DNA from: JAYZAP01 sp964645285
Lineage (GTDB): Bacteria; Pseudomonadota; Alphaproteobacteria; JAAXGF01
DNA: 64,000 nt
Assembly: GCA_964645285.1 (NCBI GenBank)
Contig: CAZYDR010000001.1
Span: forward strand, 46,999 to 110,998
Direction: 5' to 3'
Below, in pieces: positions 1 through 9,426 of this stretch. The position numbers were made by a program, and so were the translations under genes. The notes under the pieces are model-generated. The model had not been told where the DNA came from and ran no database searches. It saw only the letters and a program-made list of their open reading frames with translations. Numbering within the stretch: position 1 is the first letter of the stretch; every line of letters starts with the position of its first letter.

Positions 1-786
1 ATGATCCCCGACGTACCCAACCCGGCCATGTGGCACAACATGAACACGGCCGGCTCCATGGCCCGTAACGTCGCCGACGCGGCGCTGTTTCTGTCGGCCC
101 TGACAGGCCCCGACCCGCGCTGCCCGGTGGTGGTGGCGGCGCCGTTCCCGCCCGGCCTCCCCGAACTGGCGCGCGACATGAAAGGGCTGCGCATCGGCTG
201 GAGCCGGGACCACGGCTGCCTCGAGATCGACCCGGACCTGGGCCGCAACTTCGATGCCCAACGAGCCGTATTCGAGGGCCTCGGTTGCGTGGTCGCCGAC
301 TGTCCGATTGACCATTCCGGCGGCCTTGGCGAAAGCTACAGCGTTCTCGCCTATCAGCGAGTCGCCGCCGAGACCGAACCAGCGGTGGGGCGTGGCCTCG
401 ATGCCCGGCTTGAGGCAAAATACCACTGGCTCCGCGGCCTGACAGGCGTCGACTTCATGGCCGCCGAGACGTACCGCCACGGGATGTGGCAGGACGTATC
501 ACCGGCCTTCGAGGTACACGACGTGCTGATCTGGCCCAACGACCTGTCCGATCCCTTCGGCTACAACGACGAGGAAGCCGGCAACAAGCACGACTGGTCC
601 CTGCTCTTCGCTGCGCCGCTGCTCGGCCTGCCCGCCGTCACGGTGCCCTGCGGCCTGTCCGCCGCCGGCGTCCCGCGCGGCCTGCAAATCCTCGGCCGCC
701 CCGGCGCCGACCTTACGGTCCTCCAAGTCGCCCACGCCTATGAACAGGCGACAGGCCACGGCAAACAGCGGCCGTCGTTGGACTGA
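1..786 (+). CDS. Amidase-signature family protein, C-terminal part (cut by window edge)
   Basis: The visible 261 residues match the C-terminal half of amidase-signature hydrolases (aryl acylamidases, GatA-like enzymes): a segment with NTAGSMARNVADAALFLSALTG near the start corresponds to the region just after the catalytic Ser-cisSer-Lys core, and the end has the usual LPAVTVPCGL...PRGLQILGRPGAD block. The Lys and both Ser of the triad are not in the window, so the gene begins upstream and the ATG at position 1 is probably an internal methionine. It ends with TGA, 7 bp before the convergent broken oxidase-like gene. Substrate cannot be told from this part. Confidence 0.85.
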   Translation: MIPDVPNPAMWHNMNTAGSMARNVADAALFLSALTGPDPRCPVVVAAPFPPGLPELARDMKGLRIGWSRDHGCLEIDPDLGRNFDAQRAVFEGLGCVVADCPIDHSGGLGESYSVLAYQRVAAETEPAVGRGLDARLEAKYHWLRGLTGVDFMAAETYRHGMWQDVSPAFEVHDVLIWPNDLSDPFGYNDEEAGNKHDWSLLFAAPLLGLPAVTVPCGLSAAGVPRGLQILGRPGADLTVLQVAHAYEQATGHGKQRPSLD

Positions 787-793
787 TCGGGGG

Positions 794-1213
794 TTAACCG
801 CTCGACGCGCTCTGGAACTCGGCGACCTTGGTCGGGCGGACGTTGATGGTAGCGTCGTCGTGGCCGCCGGCGTCGTAGAGCGTCATGAAAGCGCCGACTT
901 TGTCCTCGCCCAGGTAGCGCAGGGCGACCTCGTATTCTCCGTCACGGCTCAGGCCGGGACCGATTTCGGCGTCGCCTCTGATCATCACCGCATAATAGGG
1001 CGGCTCGCGGTCGTCGATCACCACGGTGGCCTTGCCGGTGCGCGAGACGTTCAGATACTTCTGGGAGCGACTGGACGTGGTGAAGGTGATAACCCCGTTC
1101 CGGTAGCGATACCACATGGGGATGGCGTGGGGTGTGTCGCCGGGGCCCGTGGTGGCGAGCACGCAGATGCGAGTCTGGGCGAGCGCCTAATAAACGTCCT
1201 TGGAAAGTTCCAT
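794..1213 (-). pseudogene. Pyridoxamine 5'-phosphate oxidase-like FMN protein with in-frame TAG at codon 9
   Basis: Reading from ATG at 1213 (preceded by a good AGAGGAG ribosome binding site) gives MELSKDVY, then TAG at 1187-1189, then ALAQTRICVLATTG and a normal split-barrel FMN-binding protein to 794, about 139 codons in total. The stretch after the stop (IPMWYRY, TTSSRSQKYLNVSRTGK, VVIDDREPPY) is typical of the PPOX / F420-dependent oxidoreductase family. A single change from GAG or CAG would produce the TAG. A GTG at 1162 could restart translation, but it has no ribosome binding site and would drop the first beta strand. Seen: the stop. Inferred: recent pseudogene or sequencing error. Confidence 0.8.
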
Positions 1214-1324
1214 TGCCGCGTTGCTCCTCTGATGTATGTTGCCGGGAAGCACTATATAGCGGTTGATCGTGCCCGGTGATGCTGAAACACTGCGTCGGAA
1301 TCGAACGTCATCGCGGGGAGGCGC

Positions 1325-2212
<888 letters not shown>

Positions 2213-2225
2213 GGAGTTCTGATCA

Positions 2226-2753
2226 ATGCCGATCAAGTCCCGCATTCGCACCATCCCTCACTACCCCGTGGAAGGCGTGATGTTTCGCGACATCACCACC
2301 CTGCTCAAGGATCCCATCGGCCTGCGCCTTACGATCGAAGCATTTACCGACCGCTATGGCAGCCAGACCATCGATAAGGTCGCCGGCATCGAGGCGCGTG
2401 GTTTCATCCTTGGCGCGGTCATCGCCCATGAACTGGGCACCGGCTTCGTGCCGATCCGCAAGAAGGGCAAGCTGCCCGGCGACGTCATCGGCGAGGACTA
2501 CAAGTTAGAGTACGGCATCGACCGTATCGAGATTCATACCGACGCCATCGATCCCGGCGAGCGGGTGTTGCTGGTCGACGATCTGATCGCTACCGGCGGC
2601 ACCGCCGAGGCCGCCATCAAGCTGATCGAAAAGTCGGGGGCGAACGTCGTTGAATGCGGCTTCATCATCGATCTGCCCGACATCGGCGGCCGGGCGCGCA
2701 TCGAGGCCAGGGGCCAGACGGTGTTCGCTCTGTGTGAGTTCGAGGGCGATTGA
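2226..2753 (+). CDS. apt: Adenine phosphoribosyltransferase
   Basis: Converts adenine plus PRPP to AMP. At 175 residues it has the family length, with the start SRIRTIPHYPVEGVMFRDIT, the VAGIEARGFILG region and the PRPP-binding loop VLLVDDLIATGGTAEAAI near residues 115-132. It starts 13 bp after mtnP behind a GAGGAG ribosome binding site. Placed between mtnP and mtnA it recycles the adenine released by MtnP, so the trio splits methylthioadenosine into AMP and the methylthio-sugar branch. Confidence 0.95.
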   Translation: MPIKSRIRTIPHYPVEGVMFRDITTLLKDPIGLRLTIEAFTDRYGSQTIDKVAGIEARGFILGAVIAHELGTGFVPIRKKGKLPGDVIGEDYKLEYGIDRIEIHTDAIDPGERVLLVDDLIATGGTAEAAIKLIEKSGANVVECGFIIDLPDIGGRARIEARGQTVFALCEFEGD

Positions 2754-3860
2754 GTGAAGGTCGCGGGCCAGCCCTGGCGCACCATCATGGTGGCCGACGA
2801 CGGCCGCGCCGTCGATATTATCGACCAGACCCTGCTGCCCCATCGCTTTGAGACCCGCCGGCTAGAGACCCTGGAAGACGCGGCCGAGGCGATTACCGTC
2901 ATGCGGGTGCGCGGGGCGCCGCTGATCGGCGCCACCGCCGCTTATGGCCTGTGCCTGGCCCTGGCTGATGACGCCTCGGACCAGCGCCTCCATGACGCTT
3001 GCACCATCCTGGCCGCGACCCGCCCGACGGCAGTCAACCTGCGCTGGGCACTCGATGATATGACGGCTCACTTGCAACCCCTCGACCCGGATCAGCGGGT
3101 TGCGGCAGCCTACCAACGGGCGGACGACATCTGCGATGAGGATGTTGCCGTCTGCCGCGCCGTCGGTGGCCACTGCGCGGGAATGATTCGCGCGGCCTGG
3201 GAGCGCGGCGGGCGCGACGGGCCGGTCAACGTGCTGACCCATTGCAACGCCGGCTGGCTGGCGACCATCGACTGGGGCACGGCCCTGGCCGGCATCTATG
3301 TGGCCCACGACGCTGGCGTGCCGGTCCATGTCTGGGTCGACGAGACCCGCCCGCGCAACCAGGGCGCCAGCCTGACCGCCTGGGAGCTTGGCCACCACGG
3401 CGTTCCCCATACAGTGATCGCCGACAACGCCGGCGGCCATCTGATGCAGCATGGCCGGGTCGATCTCTGCATTACCGGCACCGACCGCACCACCGCCCAC
3501 GGCGACGTGTGCAACAAGATCGGCACTTATCTCAAAGCCTTGGCCGCCTTCGACAACGGCGTGCCGTTCTACGTCGCCCTGCCCCACACCACCATCGACT
3601 GGACCCTGGCTGAAGGTCTCAAAGATATCCCCATCGAGGAACGCAATCCGGCCGAGGTCACCACCATTGCCGGCCGCGCCAATGACGGCGCGGTGGTCGA
3701 GGTCGCCATCGTGCCCGAGGGTAGCCCGGCCCTCAACCCGGCTTTCGACGTTACGCCGGCGCGGCTGGTCAGCGGCCTGATCACCGAGCGCGGCGTCTGT
3801 GCCGCTTCGGCCGAGGGATTATTGGGGCTTTATCCCGAACGGCGGCAGGCGGCGTCATGA
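2754..3860 (+). CDS. mtnA: Methylthioribose-1-phosphate isomerase
   Basis: Isomerises 5-methylthioribose-1-phosphate to 5-methylthioribulose-1-phosphate in methionine salvage. The 368-residue eIF2B-like protein contains VMRVRGAPLIGATAAYGL, the active-site cysteine segment NVLTHCNAGWLAT, the GASLTAWEL region and the catalytic aspartate segment CITGTDRTTAHGDVCNKIGTY. The start is GTG, directly abutting the apt stop codon, so translation is probably coupled. No mtnB, mtnC/D or RuBisCO-like gene is in the window, so the fate of the sugar phosphate downstream is not visible here. Confidence 0.95.
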   Translation: MKVAGQPWRTIMVADDGRAVDIIDQTLLPHRFETRRLETLEDAAEAITVMRVRGAPLIGATAAYGLCLALADDASDQRLHDACTILAATRPTAVNLRWALDDMTAHLQPLDPDQRVAAAYQRADDICDEDVAVCRAVGGHCAGMIRAAWERGGRDGPVNVLTHCNAGWLATIDWGTALAGIYVAHDAGVPVHVWVDETRPRNQGASLTAWELGHHGVPHTVIADNAGGHLMQHGRVDLCITGTDRTTAHGDVCNKIGTYLKALAAFDNGVPFYVALPHTTIDWTLAEGLKDIPIEERNPAEVTTIAGRANDGAVVEVAIVPEGSPALNPAFDVTPARLVSGLITERGVCAASAEGLLGLYPERRQAAS

Positions 3861-4714
3861 GCCAGACAATAACCGGTGTCGATCACACCCTGGTGGCGGT
3901 CCGCGACCTGAAGGCCGCCCGCGCCGTCTACGCCCGTCTCGGCTTCACGGTAACGCCCCGGGGCAGCCACACCACCTGGGATACGGCCAACTACTGCATC
4001 ATGATGGCCAGCGGCTATATCGAGCTCATCGGCCCGGCCAGTACAGGCCCGGCGGGCTATCAGCCGCTCGACGATTTCCTCGCCCGGCGTGAGGGCTTCA
4101 TGGGTCTGGCTTTCGCCAGCCCCGACGCAGACGCCACATACGCCGCCCTGGCCGACGCCGGTCTCGACCCCAGCCCACCTGAAGACCTGGCCCGCAATCT
4201 GGAACTGCCCGGCGGCACGGTCGAGCCGCGCTTCAAGCTGGTGCGCCTGCCCGCCGCGACGACGCCGGCGCTGTCCGCTTTCATCTGCCATCATCTGGAT
4301 CCGGACATGGTGCGCCAGCCTCAATGGCTGGATCACGCCAACGGCGCCCGCGCCCTCACCGGCATCACCACCGTGGTCCCGGACCCGCCGGCCCTGGCCG
4401 AGGCCTATGCCAAATTGTTGGGTGCCGGCATGGCGACCCTGACCGATGACATTCTGACCGTGCGCACGGGGTCGACCACTCTAGTCTTCGCCACCTCTGA
4501 AGACGCCGAGCGCCTCTATCCGGACCTGGAAGACGCCCTTCCCGATGATCTTCCCCTGACGGTCGCCATGACCATCGCGGTCGATGATATCGAGCGCCTG
4601 TCCAGCGTGCTCGACGCCAACGCCGTGGCCTATAGCCGCGAAGTAAATCGCGCCATCACCATCGCCCCCGAAGACGCCTGCGGCGCGTTGCTGGAGTTCA
4701 TACGCGACAAATAA
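3857..4714 (+). CDS. VOC-superfamily (glyoxalase-like) protein
   Basis: A 285-residue protein overlapping mtnA by ATGA. The N-terminal half (about residues 5-150) starts TGVDHTLVAVRDLKAARAVYARLGF, a vicinal-oxygen-chelate fold, and resembles glyoxalase-like domain proteins of the PF13468 type; a second degenerate VOC repeat (GITTVVPDPPALAEAYAKLLG) follows. His9 and a glutamate at IELIGP are plausible metal ligands. Substrate is unknown. Coupling to mtnA suggests co-expression with methylthioadenosine salvage but does not prove a role in it. Confidence 0.75.
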   Translation: MSQTITGVDHTLVAVRDLKAARAVYARLGFTVTPRGSHTTWDTANYCIMMASGYIELIGPASTGPAGYQPLDDFLARREGFMGLAFASPDADATYAALADAGLDPSPPEDLARNLELPGGTVEPRFKLVRLPAATTPALSAFICHHLDPDMVRQPQWLDHANGARALTGITTVVPDPPALAEAYAKLLGAGMATLTDDILTVRTGSTTLVFATSEDAERLYPDLEDALPDDLPLTVAMTIAVDDIERLSSVLDANAVAYSREVNRAITIAPEDACGALLEFIRDK

Positions 4715-4722
4715 GAAGGGTC

Positions 4723-4803
4723 ACCACCAAGACACCAAGGCACAAAGGGGTTCGCGGTTGGCGTAATTACCCCGCTTCCTTGGTGTCTTCGTGCCTTGGT
4801 GGT
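4723..4803. repeat. Imperfect 81-bp palindrome (ACCACCAAG-type inverted repeat)
   Basis: Two 26-bp arms, 4723-4748 and 4778-4803, are inverted copies of each other with 22 of 26 positions matching (ACCACCAAG / CTTGGTGGT ends), around a 29-bp centre. It fills the gap between the VOC gene and the convergent dienelactone hydrolase gene. The arms are themselves built from repeated CACCAAG/CACAAAG units. It could act as a bidirectional terminator-like hairpin or be a dispersed palindromic element; only one copy is present in this window. Confidence 0.75.
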
Positions 4804-4820
4804 TAGAAATTCTTGCTTCC

Positions 4821-5486
4821 CTAGCCGATATGTTCGGCGAACAGGGCGAGGCTGCGTTCGCGGCCCAAAGCCGAGCTTTCGGCGTGGTAGTCGGGCCGGT
4901 GGTCGCAGGTGAAACCGTGGCCGGCCGGGTAGAGGTGGATCGGCACTTGGGGCTGCCATTCGGCGATCAGGGCGCAGTTCTCAGGCGGGATGCCGGCGTC
5001 ATTTTCGCCGAAGTGGAGTTCGATAGGGCATTGCGGCGCCTCGCCGCGAAACTGGCTGATCTGGCCGCCGTAGAACGCCACGGCGCAGGCCAGTTCGAGT
5101 CGCGCCGCGGCGAGCCAGACCAGGGAACCGCCCCAGCAATAGCCGATAATGCCGACCTTGCCCGCCTCGCTGACCGCCTCGACGGCGGCGGCGATGTCGG
5201 CCACCGGACCGTCCCAACCGACGCTCATGCGCAGCGCTCGACCGGCAGCAATGCCGTCTTCGTCATAGCCCAGCTCGACGCCGCGTTCCTTGCGGTCGAA
5301 CAGCGCCGGCGCGATGGTGTCAAAACCGTCGGCGGCGAAGCCGTCAACCACCTCGAGGATATGGCCGTTGACCCCGAAAATTTCCTGGATCACCACCAGC
5401 CCGCCACGTGCCCCACCCGTTGGCGTCGCCCGATAGGCGGCAAACTCGTGACCGTCGCCAGCATTCAATGAAACCGTCTCACCCAT
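4821..5486 (-). CDS. Dienelactone hydrolase family protein
   Basis: A 221-residue alpha/beta hydrolase. It has the nucleophile elbow GYCWGG with Cys117, an aspartate at about 163 (GENDAGIP) and His190 in PAGHGF, the Cys-Asp-His triad of dienelactone hydrolases, and the conserved IQEIFGVN segment with Glu36. No signal peptide, so cytoplasmic. Dienelactone hydrolase acts in chloroaromatic degradation, but many bacterial paralogues have unknown ester or lactone substrates and no ring-cleavage genes are nearby. It stands alone and is convergent with the VOC gene. Confidence 0.85.
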   Translation of the reverse strand: MGETVSLNAGDGHEFAAYRATPTGGARGGLVVIQEIFGVNGHILEVVDGFAADGFDTIAPALFDRKERGVELGYDEDGIAAGRALRMSVGWDGPVADIAAAVEAVSEAGKVGIIGYCWGGSLVWLAAARLELACAVAFYGGQISQFRGEAPQCPIELHFGENDAGIPPENCALIAEWQPQVPIHLYPAGHGFTCDHRPDYHAESSALGRERSLALFAEHIG

Positions 5487-5618
5487 ACGCCCCTCCCTTT
5501 ACGGGGCAAGACTGTAGGGCGAATCAACGCAGGCGGCAAATCGGCCAATCGTCAGTCGTTATGCCGTAATGTGCGGCCAACAGGTGCGCCCGGTTTTAAA
5601 CCTGGTTCAGTAAGCCGG

Positions 5619-6557
5619 TCAGTTCAGGCTTCCGGGATGGTCCTGCCAGATGCTCGGCTCAAGTCGGAGATGTGTGCGCGCCGGATAGGTTTCCGACCAG
5701 TAGGCGGCGACCTGGGCGCTGGTCGGATTCTAGACTCCGGGATGGTTGGCAAGGCGCGCCAAGAAGTTCTCCAGTAGTTTTAGCCGGTTGCACCAGCCGA
5801 TGGCATGGGCGTGCAGGGTCATGGAGAAACAGCGGCCGCGTCTGTATTGAGCGTCGAACTCGGCGATCCAGTTGGCGAACAGCGCGTCGGCATGTTCCAG
5901 ACCGGAGCCCTCCCTCGGGAACAGAAGGAAGAACTGGTCGTCGAAGTGATAGTAGCAGGGCAGCGTCAACATGGCGCGGCGGGTCGCGAAATCGGTCACC
6001 CAATAGTACGGAATGTCGTTGGACAGACCATTGCCCATGTAGCGGTAGCCGGCACCGATGAGCAGATCCATTGTGTCGGAACTGATAGTACCGCCGGCGA
6101 AGGGATCGCCCTGGCGGGGCAACGAAAACCAGCCAGTGGGAGCCCTGCCAACCGCCTCGCCGAGCATCTCAGTCGTCAGGTCGAGCCGCCGCTTCTCCTC
6201 ATCGCGACCAAGCTCGCTGACGTCTTCGTGCTTGAAGCCCTGGGCGGCGATCTCATGGCCCTCGTCGTGAAGCCGCCGAATGGTGTTGCCGAGGATCGCC
6301 GCCATGGCCGCCGGGACCGCGAAGGTCGCCGTGATCTCAAAGCGGCGCAACACCGCCATGAGCTGGTCAAGCCCCTCGTTGAGACCGAACATCGCCCGTG
6401 AATTTTGCAGATCAGCGGGCTCAATTCCCTGTGGCCCGGACGTCAGGCTGAGATCGACGACCACGGCGACACAACAGCGTTTGTCCTCGGGCCAGCGAAT
6501 GTCATCGTCGGCCAGGCTGACCTCGTCGGAAATGGTGTAGTCGTCCTTCCAGGGCAT
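5619..6557 (-). pseudogene. Polysaccharide deacetylase-family gene (second of a pair) with in-frame TAG near its 3' end
   Basis: From ATG 6557 (MPWKDDYTISDEVSLADDD) the frame runs 275 codons to TAG at 5730-5732, then continues without further stops for 36 codons (NPTSAQVAAYWSETYPA and on) to TGA at 5619-5621. The neighbouring paralogue has GVWFPTCEAVARH at the equivalent place, so the TAG replaces a tryptophan TGG in GV(W)NPTSAQVA. The NodB-like fold is visible: AVVVDLSLTSG, ITATFAVPAAMA, GHEIAAQGFKHEDVS and LTLHAHAIG-like C-terminal histidines. The family includes chitin and peptidoglycan deacetylases and PuuE-type allantoinases. A protein truncated by 37 residues could still fold. The gene starts 11 bp after the upstream paralogue. 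Confidence 0.8.
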
Positions 6558-6568
6558 GGCGCCGGCGC

Positions 6569-7457
6569 CTAGCTGTCCCGCCCGTGTGGCGGAAAATTTT
6601 CCAGGCAATGGCGGGCGACCGCCTCACAGGTCGGGAACCATACGCCGGGTAGCGTCTTCATGCGGGCGATCAGCCGCTCCAGCATGGCGATGCGCAGAGC
6701 GCGCCCGGAGACAAACGGGTGCAGGCAAATGTTGAGATAGCCGCCCTGACGGTACTGCTGCTCGAACGCCGCCCACCACAGTTCCAGCACACGGTCGGGA
6801 TCGGTGATGCGCTGAGACGCGTTATCGCTGCTCTGCCATGCGAAGCTGAAGAACATGGCGTCGTCGATGGCGTAGTGAAACGGCAGGTTGAGCAGCCAGT
6901 TCTCACCCCCGTCGTCGGTCATGTAATAGGGCAGATGATGGGCCGAGCCATGGGAGTTGTATATATAGCCCTGGTTCGCCAGCAGCGCCTGGCTGTATCG
7001 GCTGCGGCTGCCGAATGGCCGCCGCCCCACAGTTTTTGCAAGGGCCGCCGTCGACTTGTCCAGGTGGTCGCGCTCGAGGTCGGGTTCCTTGGGGACCCGG
7101 TGCTCCCACATATGATCGGCGATCTCGTGGCCGCTTTCAGCGGCGGCGACCAGCGCCCGGAGATAAAGCTCGCAGATGCGTTCCGACGCAAAAAATCGTC
7201 GCCTTGACGTCGTGGGAATCGAACAGTTCAATCAGGCGCCAGATACCAACTCTGCCTCCGAACTCGCCCTGGGCTCGCTGCATGGGCGGCTCGTTCGGCA
7301 CACGGCGGAACAGCATCGCGTCGAAGTCGCAAGTGAAATTTACCGCGATCTGGACACCAGTCGGCCAGGCCCAGTCAGCGATGAACCGGTGACGCCCACC
7401 ATAGGCTCGCGCCACGGCTTCAAGAACCTCGACGTCGCGTGAAAGCTCGCTGGTCAC
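6569..7457 (-). pseudogene. Polysaccharide deacetylase-family gene (first of a pair) with frameshift in an A6/T6 tract
   Basis: GTG at 7457 opens a frame encoding 89 sensible residues (FTCDFDAMLF, then LIELFDSHDVKATIF). At the run of six A on the plus strand, 7190-7195, homology moves to another frame: ASERICELYLRALVAAAE, GHEIADHMWEH and a normal C terminus to TAG at 6569. Removing one A (T on the coding strand) would give an uninterrupted protein of about 295 residues, close in length to the downstream paralogue. So this is either a real 1-bp expansion of the homopolymer or a sequencing/assembly error. Substrate is unknown. The 244 bp between this gene and ychF show no gene. Confidence 0.8.
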
Positions 7458-7701
7458 GGATGTGACCCCACAACACGTCCGCTCTCCACCACGGTATTCT
7501 CCTCAATCGTCCCGTATTCCGACGCTGAGACTAGCCGATCGAGCCCCACCAGACGCAGGATTTTCTAAAACAGATCACAGGACCGATCGACTTATGGGGT
7601 TTGAACCACCGGCCGGGAGTTACAGGTTTCTGTTGCATCGAACGGCCGAAGCGGCACCCGCGATAACGAATTTTATCGGGGGTCACGCACGGAACGTCTC
7701 G

Positions 7702-8802
7702 TCAGACGTTAAACCGGAATAGCATGATGTCGCCGTCGCAGACCTGGTAGTCGCGGCCTTCGAGGCGCATTTTGCCGGCGTCCTTGGATGCCTGCTCGCC
7801 GCCGAGTTCGATGTAGGTATGGTAGGGTATGACCTCGGCGCGGATAAAACCCTTGGCGAAATCGGTATGGATCGAGCCCGCCGCCTCCACCGCCGAGGCG
7901 CCGTCGGAGACGGTCCAGGCTCGGGTTTCCTTCTCACCGGCGGTAAGGAAGGTGATCAGGCCGAGCAGGCGGTAGCCGGCGTCGATTACCCGATTAAGGC
8001 CCGGCGCCTCGAGCCCGAGCATGTCGAGATAATCGGCCCGCGCTTCGGCGTCGTCCATGGCCGAAAGGTGGGCCTCGATCTCGGCGGCGATGACCACCGC
8101 CTCGGCGCCCTCGCCCCGGGCATGGTCGATGACCGCCCAGGCGTGGGCGTTGCCGTCGGCCGCCGACCCTTCATCGACGTTGCAGACGTACATGACCGGC
8201 TTGGCGGTGAGCAGCTGTAGCGAACGGTAAATCACCGCCTCGTCCTTGCTCGGCGTCACCTCCCGGGCCGGCTTGCCGGCCCGCAAGGCCTCGAGCACCC
8301 GCTCGACCACCGGCCATTCCTTCTTGGCCTCCGGGTTGCCGATACGGCCCTGCTTGGCTAGGTTTTCGGCCCGGCTCTCAATACTTTCCAGGTCGGCCAG
8401 CATGAGCTCGGTATCGATGGTCTCAATATCGCGCAGGGGGTCGATAGAACCCTCCACATGGGTAACATCGCCGCTTTCGTAGCAGCGCACCACATGGACC
8501 AGGGCGTCGACTTCGCGAACGTGACCGAGAAACTTGTTGCCGAGACCCTCACCCTGACTGGCGCCGCGCACCAGACCGGCGATATCGACAAACTCCATCT
8601 GGGTCGCCACAACCTTTGCCGAGCGCGCCACTCGTGCGAGTTCATCGAGGCGCACGTCGGGGACCGCGACCCGCGCCACGTTGGGTTCGATGGTGCAGAA
8701 TGGATAGTTCACCGCCGCCGCGTTGGCGGTCGAGGTCAGGGCATTGAACAGGGTCGACTTGCCAACATTGGGCAGGCCGACGATACCACACTTAAACCCC
8801 AT
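7702..8802 (-). CDS. ychF: Redox-regulated ATPase YchF (Obg-family)
   Basis: A 366-residue P-loop protein beginning MGFKCGIVGLPNVGKSTLFNALT, with the G1 loop, DIAGLVRGASQGEGLG (switch II region), and NVDEGSAA in place of the NKxD guanine-specificity motif, as in YchF, which prefers ATP. A C-terminal TGS-like region ends in VCDGDIMLFRFNV, the family's typical tail. It overlaps the pth 3' end by 11 bp, the usual alphaproteobacterial pairing. YchF binds the ribosome and is linked to translation and oxidative stress. A 7-bp-stem hairpin (AACGTCT/AGACGTT) surrounds the stop codon. Confidence 0.95.
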   Translation of the reverse strand: MGFKCGIVGLPNVGKSTLFNALTSTANAAAVNYPFCTIEPNVARVAVPDVRLDELARVARSAKVVATQMEFVDIAGLVRGASQGEGLGNKFLGHVREVDALVHVVRCYESGDVTHVEGSIDPLRDIETIDTELMLADLESIESRAENLAKQGRIGNPEAKKEWPVVERVLEALRAGKPAREVTPSKDEAVIYRSLQLLTAKPVMYVCNVDEGSAADGNAHAWAVIDHARGEGAEAVVIAAEIEAHLSAMDDAEARADYLDMLGLEAPGLNRVIDAGYRLLGLITFLTAGEKETRAWTVSDGASAVEAAGSIHTDFAKGFIRAEVIPYHTYIELGGEQASKDAGKMRLEGRDYQVCDGDIMLFRFNV

Positions 8803-9403
8803 TGCCGCCGCCCCCTTTATCAGTCTTCGGCTCCGACGGACGCGTCAACAGGGCAACACGGGTCATGAAGCCCGAATCGTCACCCTGGACCAGCAAAGGG
8901 AGCGCATAGGCAACCGCGTCAATCAGCGGGTCGATCCATTGGCGGTCGGCCTTGGCGAAATCGTTCAACACGTATCCAATAACCTTGTTCTTGTCGCCCG
9001 GATGGTCGATGCCGAACCGCACCCGGCGGTAGTCCGGCCCGATGTGGGCGGTAATGCTCTTAAGGCCGTTGTGACCGGCGCTACCGCCCCCGGTCTTGAC
9101 CTTGAGCCGCCCGGACCCGAGGTCGAGTTCGTCGTGAATCACCACGATGTCCGATAGCGCCAGCTTGTAGAACCGCATGGCGGCGCCGACCGCATGGCCC
9201 GACTCGTTCATGAAGGTGGTGGGTTTGAGCACCAAGACCTTTTCGCCGTCGACCACGCCTTCGAAGGCCTCGCCCTGAAAACGCCGACGTGGCGCCGAGA
9301 AACGGTGACGGCGGACAATCTCGTCCGCCGCCATGAAGCCAATATTGTGTCGGTTGTTGGCGTAGCCCGGACCGGGATTGCCGAGGCCAACGACGAGCAG
9401 CAT
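8792..9403 (-). CDS. pth: Peptidyl-tRNA hydrolase
   Basis: Releases peptides from peptidyl-tRNA that drops off ribosomes. The 203-residue protein begins MLLVVGLGNPGPGYANNRHN with the catalytic Asn9 and His19, has KPTTFMNESGHAVG, the aspartate-containing VIHDELDLGSG and the substrate-binding GGGSAGHNGLKSI. It lies 23 bp downstream of rplY and overlaps ychF, so rplY-pth-ychF is likely one transcription unit devoted to translation. Confidence 0.96.
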   Translation of the reverse strand: MLLVVGLGNPGPGYANNRHNIGFMAADEIVRRHRFSAPRRRFQGEAFEGVVDGEKVLVLKPTTFMNESGHAVGAAMRFYKLALSDIVVIHDELDLGSGRLKVKTGGGSAGHNGLKSITAHIGPDYRRVRFGIDHPGDKNKVIGYVLNDFAKADRQWIDPLIDAVAYALPLLVQGDDSGFMTRVALLTRPSEPKTDKGGGGNGV

Positions 9404-9426
9404 AAGAAACCGAGGTGCCGGCGGGG

